A stretch of DNA of 64,000 bases from contig JAEZRM010000052.1 in the NCBI GenBank assembly GCA_023412805.1, positions 22,603 to 86,602 on the forward strand, read 5' to 3'. This DNA is from Pseudomonadota bacterium. GTDB taxonomy: Bacteria; Pseudomonadota; Alphaproteobacteria; Rhizobiales; Hyphomicrobiaceae. Shown piece after piece: positions 34,259-43,747 of the stretch. The notes below the pieces were generated by a model. The model was not told where the DNA came from, did not search any database, and saw only the letters and a program-made list of their open reading frames with translations. Numbering within the stretch: position 1 is the first letter of the stretch; each line of letters opens with the position of its first letter. Both the position numbers and the translations under genes were made by a program.

Positions 34259-36427
34259 ATGAGCGGACTGTTCGATCGCAAGAGCTGGCTGCGGCCCGCC
34301 CTCTGGGTGTCGACATTCTTCGCTCTACTTTGGAGCGCCCCAAGCGCGATGGCGCTGGAAAGCGCAGCCGTCACGAGCCCGCGAACCTCCGTTACCCTCG
34401 TCAGTGACGCGGCCTCCGTCGCCCCCGGCGAGACTTTCCGCGTCGGCCTCCGCCACAGGCTTTCACCGAACTGGTACACCTACTGGAAAAATTCGGGCGA
34501 CGCCGGTTCGCCGCCTGAAATCCGATTGAGCCTGCCGGAAGGCGCGAAGGCCGGAGATATCGTCTGGCCCGGCCCCGATCGCATCTCCGCCGGTCCGGTC
34601 ATGAGCTATGGCTACAAGCGCGAGATCGTCTATCCGATCCAGGTGACGGTGCCGCGCGATGCAAAGCCCGGTGACACGCTTTCCCTCGGCGCCGATGCCG
34701 AATGGCTCGTGTGCGAGAAAGAGTGCATTCCCGAAGCAGGAAAATTTAGCCTCGATATCCCGATCACCGGGACCACCACGCCCGCTAGTGACAATGTGCG
34801 CGCGGCGTTCGCCATTGCCGATGCCCGACAACCCATTTCCGGTCCGTGGTCGACCCGCCTCGTCACCGAAGGCGAAGCCCTTGCCCTGAGTGTCCAAGGC
34901 GCGGACCTCACGCAGGCTGCCGTGAAGGACGCCTATTTCTATCCCGCCTCGTGGGGTGTCACGGATCACGCCGCCCCGCAGCAGCTCTCACTCTCCGAAG
35001 GCGCACTGACCCTGGCCCTCACCAAAGGCCAAACGTTCAATCCCGAAGCCAAGTCCGACGGCCTCCTCGCCGTGACCGATGGCGGCGGCGTAACGCGCTG
35101 GTTCGAGATCAATCCCGAGGTCAGCGCAGGGGCGGCAGGCGGCGGGTCCGCAGCGCCGCTCATCGAGAACCTGCCGCTGTGGCAAACAGCACTGTTCGCC
35201 TTCCTCGGCGGCATGATCCTGAACCTCATGCCCTGCGTCTTCCCCGTGCTCGCGATCAAGGCGACCGCGATCGCCAAGCTCTCGGGCGGAGAACTGCGCG
35301 AGGTGCGGCTCGCGAGTGCCTTCTACACACTCGGTGTGCTCGTGGCGTTCGCGGCATTGGCCGCGGCCCTTCTTACCGTACGCGCCGGCGGAACAGCTGT
35401 CGGATGGGGCTTCCAGTTCCAGTCCCCGCTGTTCGTCGCCGGCATGAGCTGGCTGCTGCTCGCCATCGGCCTCAATCTGTCGGGCGTTTTCGAGATCGGC
35501 CTCGGCGTCGGCGGAACCGGCCAAAGCCTCGCGCAGAAATCGGGCCATAGCGGCAGCTTCTTCACAGGGCTCCTCGCCGTCGTCGTGGCAACGCCCTGCA
35601 CAGCACCGTTCATGGGTGCCGCGATCGGCACCGCGCTGAGCGCACCCGTCTACATCTGCCTTCTGATTTTCCTCGCCATGGGGCTTGGCCTCGCGGCACC
35701 GTACGCGCTGCTCGGCATATTCCCGCGTCTCGCCCGCGCGCTCCCGCGACCCGGCCCCTGGATGGTGCGCCTGCGTCAAGCCATGGCTTTCCCGATGTAC
35801 GCCTCGGCCGCCTGGCTCGTCTGGGTGCTTTCGCAGCAGGCCGGCGACTTCGGCGTGCTTATCGCGCTGTCCGGCGCGCTGCTCGTTGCGCTCGCCGCAT
35901 GGATGTACGGCATTGCGCAGCACAGCATGGGACGCGGCCTCGTTTCGCGGAGCTTTGCCGCTGCCGCAGTCATCGCGACGTTCGGCCTCCTCCTGCAACT
36001 CGACGGCGCGACGACGCCGGGCGTCGCAGCGCGATCGACCACCGAGGCGGCGAACTACGAGCCCTTCACCAGCGCGCGCCTCGAAGAATTACGCAAGGAA
36101 GGCAAACCCGTTTTCGTCAACATGACGGCAGCGTGGTGCATCACATGCCTCGTCAATGAGCGCACGACACTCTCTACAGAAGCCATCCAACGCGCCTTCC
36201 GCGATCGCGGCATCACGTACCTCAAAGGCGACTGGACCAATCGCAATGCGGAGATCGGCGCTTATCTGCGCGCATTCAATCGCGATGGCTTGCCCTTTTA
36301 TGCGTTTTATCCCGCCGGGGGGCGCGACCCGGTGGTACTCCCGCCCGTGCTGACTGAAGCGATCGTGGTCGGCGAACTCGAACGCGCCAGCAAATCAGCT
36401 TCCGCATCCCCACAATCCATCCGATGA
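34259..36427 (+). CDS. dsbD: DsbD/ScsB-like thiol:disulfide interchange protein
   Basis: Inner-membrane reductant exporter of 722 residues. It has a signal peptide (ending near AMALESA) and a periplasmic N-terminal DsbD-type domain to about residue 285 with a Cys pair (WLVCEKECIPE). The transmembrane core, about 300-585, has its redox cysteines in LMPCVFPV and ATPCTAPF. A C-terminal thioredoxin-like domain contains AAWCITCLVNE. It moves electrons from cytoplasmic thioredoxin to periplasmic thiols. The next gene, a Tat-exported redoxin, overlaps or closely follows and is a likely partner. Confidence 0.92.
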   Translation: MSGLFDRKSWLRPALWVSTFFALLWSAPSAMALESAAVTSPRTSVTLVSDAASVAPGETFRVGLRHRLSPNWYTYWKNSGDAGSPPEIRLSLPEGAKAGDIVWPGPDRISAGPVMSYGYKREIVYPIQVTVPRDAKPGDTLSLGADAEWLVCEKECIPEAGKFSLDIPITGTTTPASDNVRAAFAIADARQPISGPWSTRLVTEGEALALSVQGADLTQAAVKDAYFYPASWGVTDHAAPQQLSLSEGALTLALTKGQTFNPEAKSDGLLAVTDGGGVTRWFEINPEVSAGAAGGGSAAPLIENLPLWQTALFAFLGGMILNLMPCVFPVLAIKATAIAKLSGGELREVRLASAFYTLGVLVAFAALAAALLTVRAGGTAVGWGFQFQSPLFVAGMSWLLLAIGLNLSGVFEIGLGVGGTGQSLAQKSGHSGSFFTGLLAVVVATPCTAPFMGAAIGTALSAPVYICLLIFLAMGLGLAAPYALLGIFPRLARALPRPGPWMVRLRQAMAFPMYASAAWLVWVLSQQAGDFGVLIALSGALLVALAAWMYGIAQHSMGRGLVSRSFAAAAVIATFGLLLQLDGATTPGVAARSTTEAANYEPFTSARLEELRKEGKPVFVNMTAAWCITCLVNERTTLSTEAIQRAFRDRGITYLKGDWTNRNAEIGAYLRAFNRDGLPFYAFYPAGGRDPVVLPPVLTEAIVVGELERASKSASASPQSIR

Positions 36428-36441
36428 GCAGGAGGTTTGGA

Positions 36442-37128
36442 ATGACGTTTGACAGATCAAAGGAGAAGCTCGTGGACCTGCCTTTCGACCGCCGCACCCT
36501 GATGCTCGGCACATCCGCCGGCCTCACCATGGTAGCCGCCGGCGGCCTGACCGCGCTTTCGACCCGTCCCGCCCTCGCCGCGCCGCAGGTCGGCAAGCCC
36601 GCACCGGACTTCACGGCCGTCGACAGCAACGGGAAGACGCACAAGCTCTCCGAGCTGCGCGGCAAGCTCGTCGCGCTCGAGTGGACGAACCATGACTGCC
36701 CGTACGTGCGCAAGCACTACAATGCCGGCAACATGCAGGCCATCCAGAAGCAGGCCGCCGATGCAGGCGTCGTATGGCTGACCGTGATCTCATCGCCGCC
36801 CGGCGAGCAGGGCAATGTCACGCCCGAGAAGGCCAATGAGCTCACGCAAACGCGGAACGCCGCGCCGGCTGCCGTTCTCATCGATCCCAAGGGTGAGGTC
36901 GGCCGCGCCTACGACGCGCGCGTCACACCGCACATGTTCCTCATCAATGCCGAGGGTACGCTCGTTTACATGGGTGGCATTGACTCGATCCCCTCGACGC
37001 GCGCCGACGATATCGAGAAGGCGACGCCGTACTTCCGCGATGCGATCACCGCCGCCGCAAAGGGCGAGCCCGTGAAGAACGCCGTCACACGTCCCTACGG
37101 CTGCACGGTGAAGTACACGACGTCCTGA
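36442..37128 (+). CDS. Tat-exported redoxin (peroxiredoxin/thioredoxin-fold) protein
   Basis: A 228-residue protein. The N-terminus has a twin-arginine signal-like segment (DRRTLMLGTSAGLTMVAA, cleavage near ALA). The redoxin fold runs from VGKPAPDFTAVDSNGKTH to the end. The active-site region is NHDCPYVRKHY, a single-cysteine version without the CxxC of thioredoxins. A further Cys is in RPYGCTVKY at the C-terminus. The start is ATG 36442 with AGGAGG six bases upstream; an ATG at 36424 overlaps the dsbD stop but lacks such a site. It probably acts as a periplasmic thiol reductase or peroxidase fed by DsbD. Confidence 0.88.
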   Translation: MTFDRSKEKLVDLPFDRRTLMLGTSAGLTMVAAGGLTALSTRPALAAPQVGKPAPDFTAVDSNGKTHKLSELRGKLVALEWTNHDCPYVRKHYNAGNMQAIQKQAADAGVVWLTVISSPPGEQGNVTPEKANELTQTRNAAPAAVLIDPKGEVGRAYDARVTPHMFLINAEGTLVYMGGIDSIPSTRADDIEKATPYFRDAITAAAKGEPVKNAVTRPYGCTVKYTTS

Positions 37129-37142
37129 TACACTGATACCGG

Positions 37143-37164
37143 GGGCGGGAACAAATGCCCGCCC
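37143..37164 (+). terminator. Stem-loop after the redoxin gene
   Basis: A 7-bp GC stem (GGGCGGG with CCCGCCC) with an 8-base loop lies 14 bases after the redoxin stop and before the DUF3500 gene. It is followed by TCGATACTTT, a weak T-rich stretch. Confidence 0.5.
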
Positions 37165-37202
37165 TCGATACTTTAGGCCCTGAATAGCCGAGGGCTCCGA
37201 GC

Positions 37203-38267
37203 ATGATGCGCGCACCGTACCTGAGCCGTCGAGAGCTTGCTGCGCTCATAGCCGGAGTTGCATTGCCCGGAGCTTTTCCTCACATTGCGGGCGCCACCTC
37301 TTCTACGAGCGGCTCGGGCGTCGCCATGCGCAAGGCGGCGATTGCTCTGGTGTTCGGCGTGCGCGCCGAATTGCGCGATCGACTCACCTTCCCCTTCGCT
37401 GCACCTCAACGTCACCGCTGGACATACGTACCCGGTCGCCGCGACGGCCTCACACTCGACGACATGACGAGTGCGGAGCGCGAGCTTGCCATGGCGCTGC
37501 TCGCGGCATCGCTCAGCCGGTCGGGCCTCGAAAAGGCGACGGGCGTGATGAAGCTCGCGGCCGTGCTGAAGGACTTGCGCAAGTTCGGTCGTGGTGCCGG
37601 GGCTTATGCCTTTGCCATCTTCGGCGATCCGGAGAAAGACGGTCCCTGGGGCTGGCGCGTCGAGGGGCATCATCTCTCGCTGAATTATACCGCGCTCGGC
37701 GACCGCGTGATTTCCGCGACACCGCACTGCGTGTGTGCCGATCCGATGGAAGTAACCGAGGGCTTGCACTCGGGCCTCGCGCCCATCGAGCGTGAGGACT
37801 ACATCGGCCGCGATCTCGCGCGGAACCTCGACGAGGCACAGCTCGCGCGCACGCGCCGCGCCGGCGACGTGCCGAACAACGTCCGCGCGGGTCCGCAACG
37901 CGCCGAGGTCGCAGCAGAGCCTGGCGGCATTGCCTTTCCCGAATTGAGCGACGAAACACAGCGCCACCTCATGCTCGGCATTGCCGAAACCTACATCTCG
38001 AATTTGCCGCATGATCTCGCGCACGCGCACATGGCGCGGCTCGAAGGCGCGACGCGCGATGCCTTGCGCTTCGAATGGGCGGGCGGCTTCGGAACAAACG
38101 ACCTGCACTACTATCGCCTGAACGGCCCGACGCTCTCGATCGAGTATGCGACACGGCAGCTCGCGAGCCACGTGCACACTCTCTGGCGTGAGCCCGGAAA
38201 CGACTTTGGCCGCGCGGCGCTGGCTTCGACCGGCGAGCAGCATCCTCTCCCGCCTGAGAATGCCTGA
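37203..38267 (+). CDS. DUF3500 domain-containing exported protein
   Basis: A 354-residue protein with a Tat-like signal (LSRRELAALIAGVALPGAF, cleavage near residue 31). The rest matches my recollection of the DUF3500 family, with WTYVPGRRDGLTLDDM, AYAFAIFGDPEKDGPWGWR, GHHLSLNYT and FEWAGG near the end. The family has no established activity; many histidines near HHLSLN and HDLAHAHM suggest a metal site. It is separated from the redoxin gene by 74 bases and a hairpin, so it may have its own promoter. Confidence 0.85.
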   Translation: MMRAPYLSRRELAALIAGVALPGAFPHIAGATSSTSGSGVAMRKAAIALVFGVRAELRDRLTFPFAAPQRHRWTYVPGRRDGLTLDDMTSAERELAMALLAASLSRSGLEKATGVMKLAAVLKDLRKFGRGAGAYAFAIFGDPEKDGPWGWRVEGHHLSLNYTALGDRVISATPHCVCADPMEVTEGLHSGLAPIEREDYIGRDLARNLDEAQLARTRRAGDVPNNVRAGPQRAEVAAEPGGIAFPELSDETQRHLMLGIAETYISNLPHDLAHAHMARLEGATRDALRFEWAGGFGTNDLHYYRLNGPTLSIEYATRQLASHVHTLWREPGNDFGRAALASTGEQHPLPPENA

Positions 38268-38273
38268 TTCGGC

Positions 38274-39074
38274 TCAGCTCTTCTCGCGATTGTCGCGAGC
38301 CGTGCCGATCTCGATTGCACCACGCGCCGCCATCTCCGCTTCGACGAGAACGAGATAGCGGCGCAGGTCACGAATATCATCGAGCAGGGGTTCGGTCCGC
38401 CTGTCCGCGACAATGTGCTGAAAGAGATTGTGCCGCTGCGCGCCGGGTGTATCCGCGGTGGCCGCGATCTCGCTCGATACGCGCTGCTCGATGCGATCGA
38501 ACTTACGCGCGAGCATCATGAACGCGCCGATACCGCCGCGACGCTTCCAGCTGCTGCCGTACGCGCGCTCCTTCTCCTCGATGTTCGCGACGTCGCCATC
38601 GGCGAGTGCCTGAAGCTGATCGAGATAACCGCGCCCGCTGTCCTCGACGTTCATCCCCGCACGCGCAGCAATCTCCGCCTCGGCCAGCATGAGATAGCGG
38701 CGCAGGTCGCGCACATCGTCGATGAAGCCATCGCTTTTCGCGTCGGCTGCGATGTGCTCGAAGATGTCGTAGGGCGAAGCGCCGCTGCTCGTCGCGAGAC
38801 GCTTCTCGACGCGGTCCCATTTGCGTGCGAGCATGTTGAAGGTGTCGACGCCGCCGCGCCGCTTCCAACTGTTGCCGTAGGACTTCTCCGCATTCCTGAG
38901 ACCGCGCACATCGCTCTCGGCAACCGCACGCAGGTGATCGAGATAGGACGGCCCGCTGTCGGCGGAGCTCCCGCTGCCATCATCGAGCAGAACTGCCAGC
39001 CGCTTCAGTGTCGGGAGATCACTGGCAGCGATCCGATCGAGTAGAGCCTTGCGCTGCGCATCGTCACTCGTCAC
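38274..39074 (-). CDS. Duplicated-domain protein resembling nucleotide-modification-associated (DUF1599-like) domains
   Basis: A 266-residue soluble helical protein with two copies of a ~100-residue unit at about residues 44-139 and 150-252. Each unit contains YLDxL, then YGxSWKRRGG, an ARKxDRxE block, an acidic helix and DxRDLRRYLxL. The YGxSW...K..R pattern resembles DUF1599/nucleotide-modification-associated domains, which may be related to MazG-like NTP pyrophosphohydrolases; this is from memory. The start is GTG 39074 preceded by GAGAGG; a TTG at 39098 is possible. It is the last gene of a three-gene coupled unit after a thymidylate-synthase-like gene. Confidence 0.72.
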   Translation of the reverse strand: MTSDDAQRKALLDRIAASDLPTLKRLAVLLDDGSGSSADSGPSYLDHLRAVAESDVRGLRNAEKSYGNSWKRRGGVDTFNMLARKWDRVEKRLATSSGASPYDIFEHIAADAKSDGFIDDVRDLRRYLMLAEAEIAARAGMNVEDSGRGYLDQLQALADGDVANIEEKERAYGSSWKRRGGIGAFMMLARKFDRIEQRVSSEIAATADTPGAQRHNLFQHIVADRRTEPLLDDIRDLRRYLVLVEAEMAARGAIEIGTARDNREKS

Positions 39075-39084
39075 GGCCGGCCTC

Positions 39085-40137
39085 TCACTCCGCGGCAACG
39101 CTCACGCGCGGCTGCCAGCGCCGCTCGAGCCACTCACGCGCGGCGCGCTGCCAGTCGGTGGCAGCACAGCGCTCGACCCAGGCCAGCGCCGCCGCGCGGT
39201 CCTTGCGCTTGTAGGCGAACCAGCTGTTGTGGATCGGCGTCGCGACGCGCATGAAATAGGGATTGCGCTCATCACCGCGCGCGATCGCGGCATCCCACTG
39301 CTCGATCGTCAGCGCATCCGGCGGATTGTCGAGCCACTGGAAGAGATCCGCATCGAAGTTCTCGGGATCACCGACGAGCGGATAGACGGCCACTTCGCCG
39401 AGCGCATAGGGATCGCCCTCGAAGCGATCGGCAATGCCGCTGATCTTCGACCACGTCTCCTCGTACGCGTGATAGCTGTCGCTCATCTGGCGATAGACGC
39501 CCGCCTCGACGCCGATCCGCGCCGCCATGTATTCGAGCAGGATCGAGAAGTGCACGGCATTGGCGCCGTAGCAGCCCCAGATGATGTCGTTCGAGCGGTT
39601 CGAAACGGTCATGTTCAGCTGACCGGCGCGCACCTTGAACATCGCCTGCGTGTTGCAGGCCAGATCCTTGCTCGCGACACCGAGATCAGCTTCCGCATCC
39701 CAGATCTGCAGGACGGCGCGGCGGCTGTCGGGATCCTTGCGCAGAAGTTCGACGATGGTCGTGAGCTGGTCGCGATAAGGCTGGCCGTGAGCCTTCGAAA
39801 GATCGAACTGCTGGCGCCAGCGATAACCGTAGGCGGCGTTGAACACGATGCCGTCGTCGGAATAGGTAGCCATGCGCTGATTGAAACGCGCGAGCCACGC
39901 GACGTCGTTGCGCCCCGCCAGCATCCAAAGTGCTTCCAGCAGATGGAAGAATGGGTTTGCGTCGCGCACGCCATCGAAGAGCACGCGCTCGAGTGGTTGC
40001 TCATAGACCGTGCAGACGGGCTCGGGGTACTCGATGGTACTACCGGCGCGACTGGGCTGCAGAAGCCCACCCTGCTTCATGAGCTGGGCGCCTTTGACGA
40101 CCGCGTCATTGACGTTTCGGGCTTGGACGACTTTCAT
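39085..40137 (-). CDS. Divergent thymidylate synthase homologue (possible dUMP hydroxymethylase)
   Basis: A 350-residue ThyA-fold protein. The region DSRRAVLQIWD matches the phosphate-binding Arg block of thymidylate synthase. Cys161 in DLACNTQ sits where the catalytic PCH cysteine is, followed by NRSND and, later, DSYHAY for the usual DAHIY. The canonical asparagine loop PFN is replaced by YGAN, a change seen in divergent phage-type homologues. dUMP hydroxymethylases differ from ThyA at this asparagine position. ATG 40137 overlaps the upstream gene stop (ATGA). It probably makes dTMP or 5-hydroxymethyl-dUMP; the neighbours favour a modification role. A housekeeping ThyA cannot be excluded. 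Confidence 0.85.
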   Translation of the reverse strand: MKVVQARNVNDAVVKGAQLMKQGGLLQPSRAGSTIEYPEPVCTVYEQPLERVLFDGVRDANPFFHLLEALWMLAGRNDVAWLARFNQRMATYSDDGIVFNAAYGYRWRQQFDLSKAHGQPYRDQLTTIVELLRKDPDSRRAVLQIWDAEADLGVASKDLACNTQAMFKVRAGQLNMTVSNRSNDIIWGCYGANAVHFSILLEYMAARIGVEAGVYRQMSDSYHAYEETWSKISGIADRFEGDPYALGEVAVYPLVGDPENFDADLFQWLDNPPDALTIEQWDAAIARGDERNPYFMRVATPIHNSWFAYKRKDRAAALAWVERCAATDWQRAAREWLERRWQPRVSVAAE

Positions 40138-41000
40138 GCGGCTACACCCTCGTATTTGGCCCTGGGGCGGCCTTCCCCGTTGGCGACCCGGAGGTACTTG
40201 TCCGTCTCGCAGAGCGAATGCTCGACCTCGCGAAGCTCGAGCGGGGGGACGAAATCGGGCAGACACGTTCTCGACATTTCGAGCAGCTCGCGCATTTCCT
40301 CGAGCGCCTGCGTCTGTGACAGCGACTTCTTATATGGGCGGCCGTGCAGACGGTGCAATCCGCGGATCGCCCCCGGCCCGGCCACCGCCCATGTGTTGAT
40401 GTCCGGCGCATTGCGCAGGTAGCGCGTGTGACGCAGATCCGTGACCACTTCGTAGGCCATGAAGTCGCCCCAGCCGCGGAACTGGCGCAGCCACGTGTGC
40501 ACCTCCTGCATGGTCGGCTGCCGGCCGTTCGCGAACATGGCCTCGAACTCATGGCGTGCATCCCACAGCGCGCCCACGACGACATGCGCCGTGTACTCGG
40601 GCTTTGCCATGCCGGCGAACTCGCCCGACGGAGCGCTGATCATGTAGGCGCCCGTGTACACTTTCTCGCCACGCGCCTTGCGTGCCTCGAGCGCCGCACG
40701 GACCGCCTTGGCATCGTACGTGTGCTCGGGAAAGCCGACTTCCGCGAGCGTGTCCGGCCAGTTCACCTGGCGCGCGAGACACATAGAAATCCAAAGCTGC
40801 GCGTTGTCCGCATAAGGCTCACGCCACTTCTCGCGCACCCACACCGTGACTTTGTCGAGCTCACGAAAGACATTGCAGAAGCTGTACGACTGCAGGATCT
40901 CATCCTTGGTCCACGGGGCTTTCTCGCCCGCCGCCTTCTTGAGATAAATTCGGTGCCGTTCTGTGATGAAGTCCCAGAAAGGCTGTGCATTTAGTGTCAC
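40134..41000 (-). CDS. Putative DNA-base hypermodification protein (aGPT-pyrophosphorylase / 5-hmdU kinase helical domain family)
   Basis: About 288 residues, mostly helical. Family-like blocks are FWDFITERHRIYLKKAAG at the N-terminus, YSFCNVFRELDKVT near residue 42, RGWGDFMAYEVVTDLRHT near 175 and the signature GPGAIRGLHRLHG near 208. These match my memory of the alpha-glutamyl/putrescinyl-thymine pyrophosphorylase clade, a DNA-glycosylase-like helical fold found in phages that hypermodify thymine via 5-hydroxymethyluracil. GTG 41000 is chosen to agree with the family N-terminus; a GTG at 41078 is also open. It is first in the three-gene unit. No P-loop kinase domain is fused to it. Confidence 0.75.
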   Translation of the reverse strand: MTLNAQPFWDFITERHRIYLKKAAGEKAPWTKDEILQSYSFCNVFRELDKVTVWVREKWREPYADNAQLWISMCLARQVNWPDTLAEVGFPEHTYDAKAVRAALEARKARGEKVYTGAYMISAPSGEFAGMAKPEYTAHVVVGALWDARHEFEAMFANGRQPTMQEVHTWLRQFRGWGDFMAYEVVTDLRHTRYLRNAPDINTWAVAGPGAIRGLHRLHGRPYKKSLSQTQALEEMRELLEMSRTCLPDFVPPLELREVEHSLCETDKYLRVANGEGRPRAKYEGVAA

Positions 41001-41221
41001 GATGCGCTCGCTCTCGAATGTTGTGCGCGGCCCGCCGACAACCCGATCGCGACAATGGCCGGCAACAGGCAGACTCACTGCGCAAACCCTAGGCCGTGCT
41101 CATGAGATTGGCCACCGCGCCGAGGAGCTTATGCACCTTTAGCGTCGGCTCCTACTGAACGGCGCCGCAGAAGCCGAACAACAGGCGCCACAGTCTGCTT
41201 CGAGCCGCAGCTTCGGGTCGT

Positions 41222-41848
41222 TCAACCTTCATGCCCGGCGGCGTCTTCGGCGATCTCTCGCGCGCGCCTCAGATCGGCGAGCGCGTTGTCCTTCAACCGC
41301 GGATTGCGCAGAATGGCGGCCGGATGGTAGGTCGCGATCGTCGGAATACCTCGGTATTCGAGAACCTGCCCTCGCAGCTTCGCCATGGGCTCCTTGCCGG
41401 GCAGCAGCCAGCGCGTTGCGTGCAATCCCAGCGCACAGATCACGCGTGGCCTCAGTGTCTCGACCTGTGCGCGCAGGAAAGGTGCGCATGTCACCACTTC
41501 CTCGGGCCGCGGATCGCGATTTTGCGGCGGGCGGCATTTCACGACATTGCAGATGTAGACGTCGCCGCGAACAATCCCCGTCTCGCCGAGCAGGCGATCC
41601 AAGAGCTGCCCGGACCTGCCGACGAAGGGCAATCCTTGCGCATCCTCGTTCGCGCCTGGCGCCTCACCGATGAAGACGATGCCGGCCCGCGCACTGCCCG
41701 ACCCGAAGACCACGTTGGTGCGCGTCTCGGCCAATACGCAGGCCGTGCAGCGCGCGGCTTTGGCCGCAATGGGCTTCAAGGCAGTCTCGACCGCCGCCAC
41801 GACATCATCCGAGCGAAATGCGGCGAACGGCGGCGGTCGACTCTCCAC
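41222..41848 (-). CDS. Family 4 uracil-DNA glycosylase
   Basis: Iron-sulfur UDG of 208 residues that removes uracil from DNA. Motif A is GEAPGANEDAQGLPFVGRSG near residue 62 and motif B is TYHPAAILRNP near 172. The four likely [4Fe-4S] cysteines are in ARCTAC (two), NVVKCRPP and VVTCAPF. It starts with GTG 12 bases after the recA stop, so it is probably co-transcribed with recA. It lies between recA and the thymine-modification-like cassette, all on the same strand. Confidence 0.95.
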   Translation of the reverse strand: MESRPPPFAAFRSDDVVAAVETALKPIAAKAARCTACVLAETRTNVVFGSGSARAGIVFIGEAPGANEDAQGLPFVGRSGQLLDRLLGETGIVRGDVYICNVVKCRPPQNRDPRPEEVVTCAPFLRAQVETLRPRVICALGLHATRWLLPGKEPMAKLRGQVLEYRGIPTIATYHPAAILRNPRLKDNALADLRRAREIAEDAAGHEG

Positions 41849-41859
41849 GAGAGCTGTAC

Positions 41860-43020
<1,161 letters not shown>

Positions 43021-43073
43021 GATGCCGTTTCCCTTATTCCACGAGTTGCAGATTCGAGCAATTAACCCTTCAT

Positions 43074-43088
43074 GTACCATTTTTGTTC
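43074..43088 (-). promoter_or_regulatory. LexA (SOS) box candidate upstream of recA
   Basis: On the plus strand the site reads GTAC, seven bases, GTTC, one mismatch from the alphaproteobacterial direct repeat GTTC-N7-GTTC. It lies 54 bases before the recA start, the expected promoter zone. The 349-base gap from 43021 to 43369 contains no other recognisable gene. Confidence 0.65.
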
Positions 43089-43369
43089 TCATTGCGCAAG
43101 CGCCGCTCACTGCGTTGAAAGAACGTGAAGATCGGATGTGTGTTCCAATAATGTTTTCACCACAGCATCGGCCGTTCGCAGACCGGGCGATGCCGCGGAT
43201 GCATGAGCCGCAGGTCGGCCGTAAAGCTGAGTGAAGTCTTAAGACGGCCCAAACAATTTGATGCAAAAGCACCGCTTCGCCTTTGCGATGATTTCGCCTC
43301 TTCACGGTAAACATGGGGACTTGAGAGCCATGGCTCGCCCTCGCGGTCGAGCCCGGGAGGTCGAGTGTC

Positions 43370-43690
43370 ATGTTTTTGATTCGGATGGCGTTCTGGGTAG
43401 GGCTGATCGTACTGCTACTGCCCTCCGACAAGGAGCGCCAAGCCCAGCTCTACAAGACCGCCACGGAGGCCGTGCATCGCGCCGCGACTTTCTGCGATCG
43501 CAATGCTGCGCTCTGCGAGCAGAGCGCGAAGCATTGGGCCGTCTTCCGCACCAAGCTCGAGTTCGGTACCAAGCTGGTGTTCGACATGGCGACCGAACGC
43601 TTGCTCGGCGTCCAGCCCGCCGTTCACAAGCCGAGCGAGGACAACGCGGGCCCGCAGCCGTCACCGAAGAGCGGACGCGTCGGCGCCTGA
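43370..43690 (+). CDS. DUF5330 family small membrane-anchored protein
   Basis: A 106-residue protein beginning MFLIRMAFWVGLIVLLLPSD, one N-terminal hydrophobic helix typical of DUF5330 proteins of Hyphomicrobiales. The middle contains two cysteines in FCDRNAALCEQSAKHW. The C-terminal part is Pro/Ser-rich. ATG 43370 follows GGGAGG. It is divergent from recA. Function unknown. Confidence 0.82.
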   Translation: MFLIRMAFWVGLIVLLLPSDKERQAQLYKTATEAVHRAATFCDRNAALCEQSAKHWAVFRTKLEFGTKLVFDMATERLLGVQPAVHKPSEDNAGPQPSPKSGRVGA

Positions 43691-43747
43691 GGCGGGCGGC
43701 TGAGCTGCACCGCCCACGCATCCGTCTCGGATGGTGGATTGATCGCG

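Noticed and set aside
38274..41000. Interpretation of the modification cassette as part of a prophage
   Set aside because: No integrase, portal, terminase, capsid or tail gene, no tRNA attachment site, and base composition looks like the surroundings.
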